This document shows, piece by piece, positions 54,702 to 54,844 of a stretch of DNA of 54,844 nucleotides; position 1 is the first letter of the stretch; every line of letters begins with the position of its first letter. The notes beneath the pieces were generated by a model. The model worked only from the letters and a program-made list of their open reading frames with translations. It was not told the origin of the DNA and made no database searches. The stretch comes from an uncultured Phycisphaerales bacterium (GTDB taxonomy: Bacteria > Planctomycetota > Phycisphaerae > Phycisphaerales > UBA1924). The stretch lies in contig CALKJW010000018.1 of assembly GCA_937995595.1 (NCBI GenBank), positions 1 to 54,844 on the forward strand. Direction: 5' to 3'. Made by a program: the position numbers and the translations under genes.

Positions 54702-54844
54702 TCTCGGCGATATCCGGACCCGGCTGAAGGCCGACCGTTGCGATCGTGCCCCGGGGTCGGCACATGTTCGCACGCGGTGCTGCGCGGCGGGAGAGGGGCG
54801 GGGTGGCGGGGATTCAGCCGGGCATGCCGTGCGGCCGGCCGGGC

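Overview
The window is one continuous stretch of high-GC (roughly 70 %) bacterial chromosome with tightly packed housekeeping and envelope genes, many joined by 4-base start/stop overlaps. No rRNA, tRNA, phage, conjugation or CRISPR genes were recognised. I infer a diderm bacterium of the Planctomycetota, most likely Phycisphaerae-like. The reasons are the two single-gene prepilin-like secreted proteins, LPS-type genes (an LptF/LptG permease, an HldE-like enzyme, an O-antigen ligase-like protein), a squalene-hopene cyclase, a small histone-like K/R/T-rich protein, several secreted thioredoxin-fold proteins and abundant GC-rich palindromic repeats. This placement is an inference from gene content, not a phylogeny.

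Layout. 1-8.5 kb: an M32 carboxypeptidase, a YeiH-type exporter, an APH-like kinase, rsmA, a secreted lipid-carrier-like protein fused to a cysteine-less thioredoxin fold, trpC, a CPBP protease and a LEA14-like lipoprotein. 8.5-13.4 kb (minus): the coupled run lysA-lptG-GT39 glycosyltransferase-PAP2. 13.6-17 kb: prepilin-like protein, asnS, HAD hydrolase. 17-22.2 kb: pyruvate phosphate dikinase with a duplicated 3' tip, then pabB overlapping a Nudix gene (folate branch). 22.2-24.8 kb: divergent frr and pyrH embedded in a palindromic-repeat zone that also holds a lower-GC GxxExxY nuclease-fold gene bracketed by direct repeats. 24.8-27.5 kb: hppD converging on a class II DAHP synthase. 27.7-34.8 kb: histone-like protein, GT2 plus swapped-order HldE-like enzyme, a large CgeB-like glycosyltransferase and an orphan solute-binding protein. 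34.8-41.8 kb: a Cys/Gln-rich coiled-coil membrane protein, O-antigen ligase-like protein plus GT4, squalene-hopene cyclase. 41.9-48.8 kb: SpoIID-like protein, EVE protein, a coiled-coil/Wzz-like protein, an ECF sigma/anti-sigma pair and a second prepilin-like protein. 48.9-54.8 kb: a cyclophilin, a small lipoprotein, TrmL and two paralogous double-thioredoxin-fold proteins, ending with an MDR dehydrogenase.

The most unusual content is the repeat biology. A family of G/C-rich palindromic repeats sharing the core TCTCGCGGAGGCGC lies around a GxxExxY gene in a cassette-like arrangement. Related or similar palindromes appear to be inserted in frame inside pabB, the squalene-hopene cyclase and a coiled-coil protein. 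The second theme is degeneration of thioredoxin active sites: of five thioredoxin-like domains in three secreted proteins, only one keeps CXXC.
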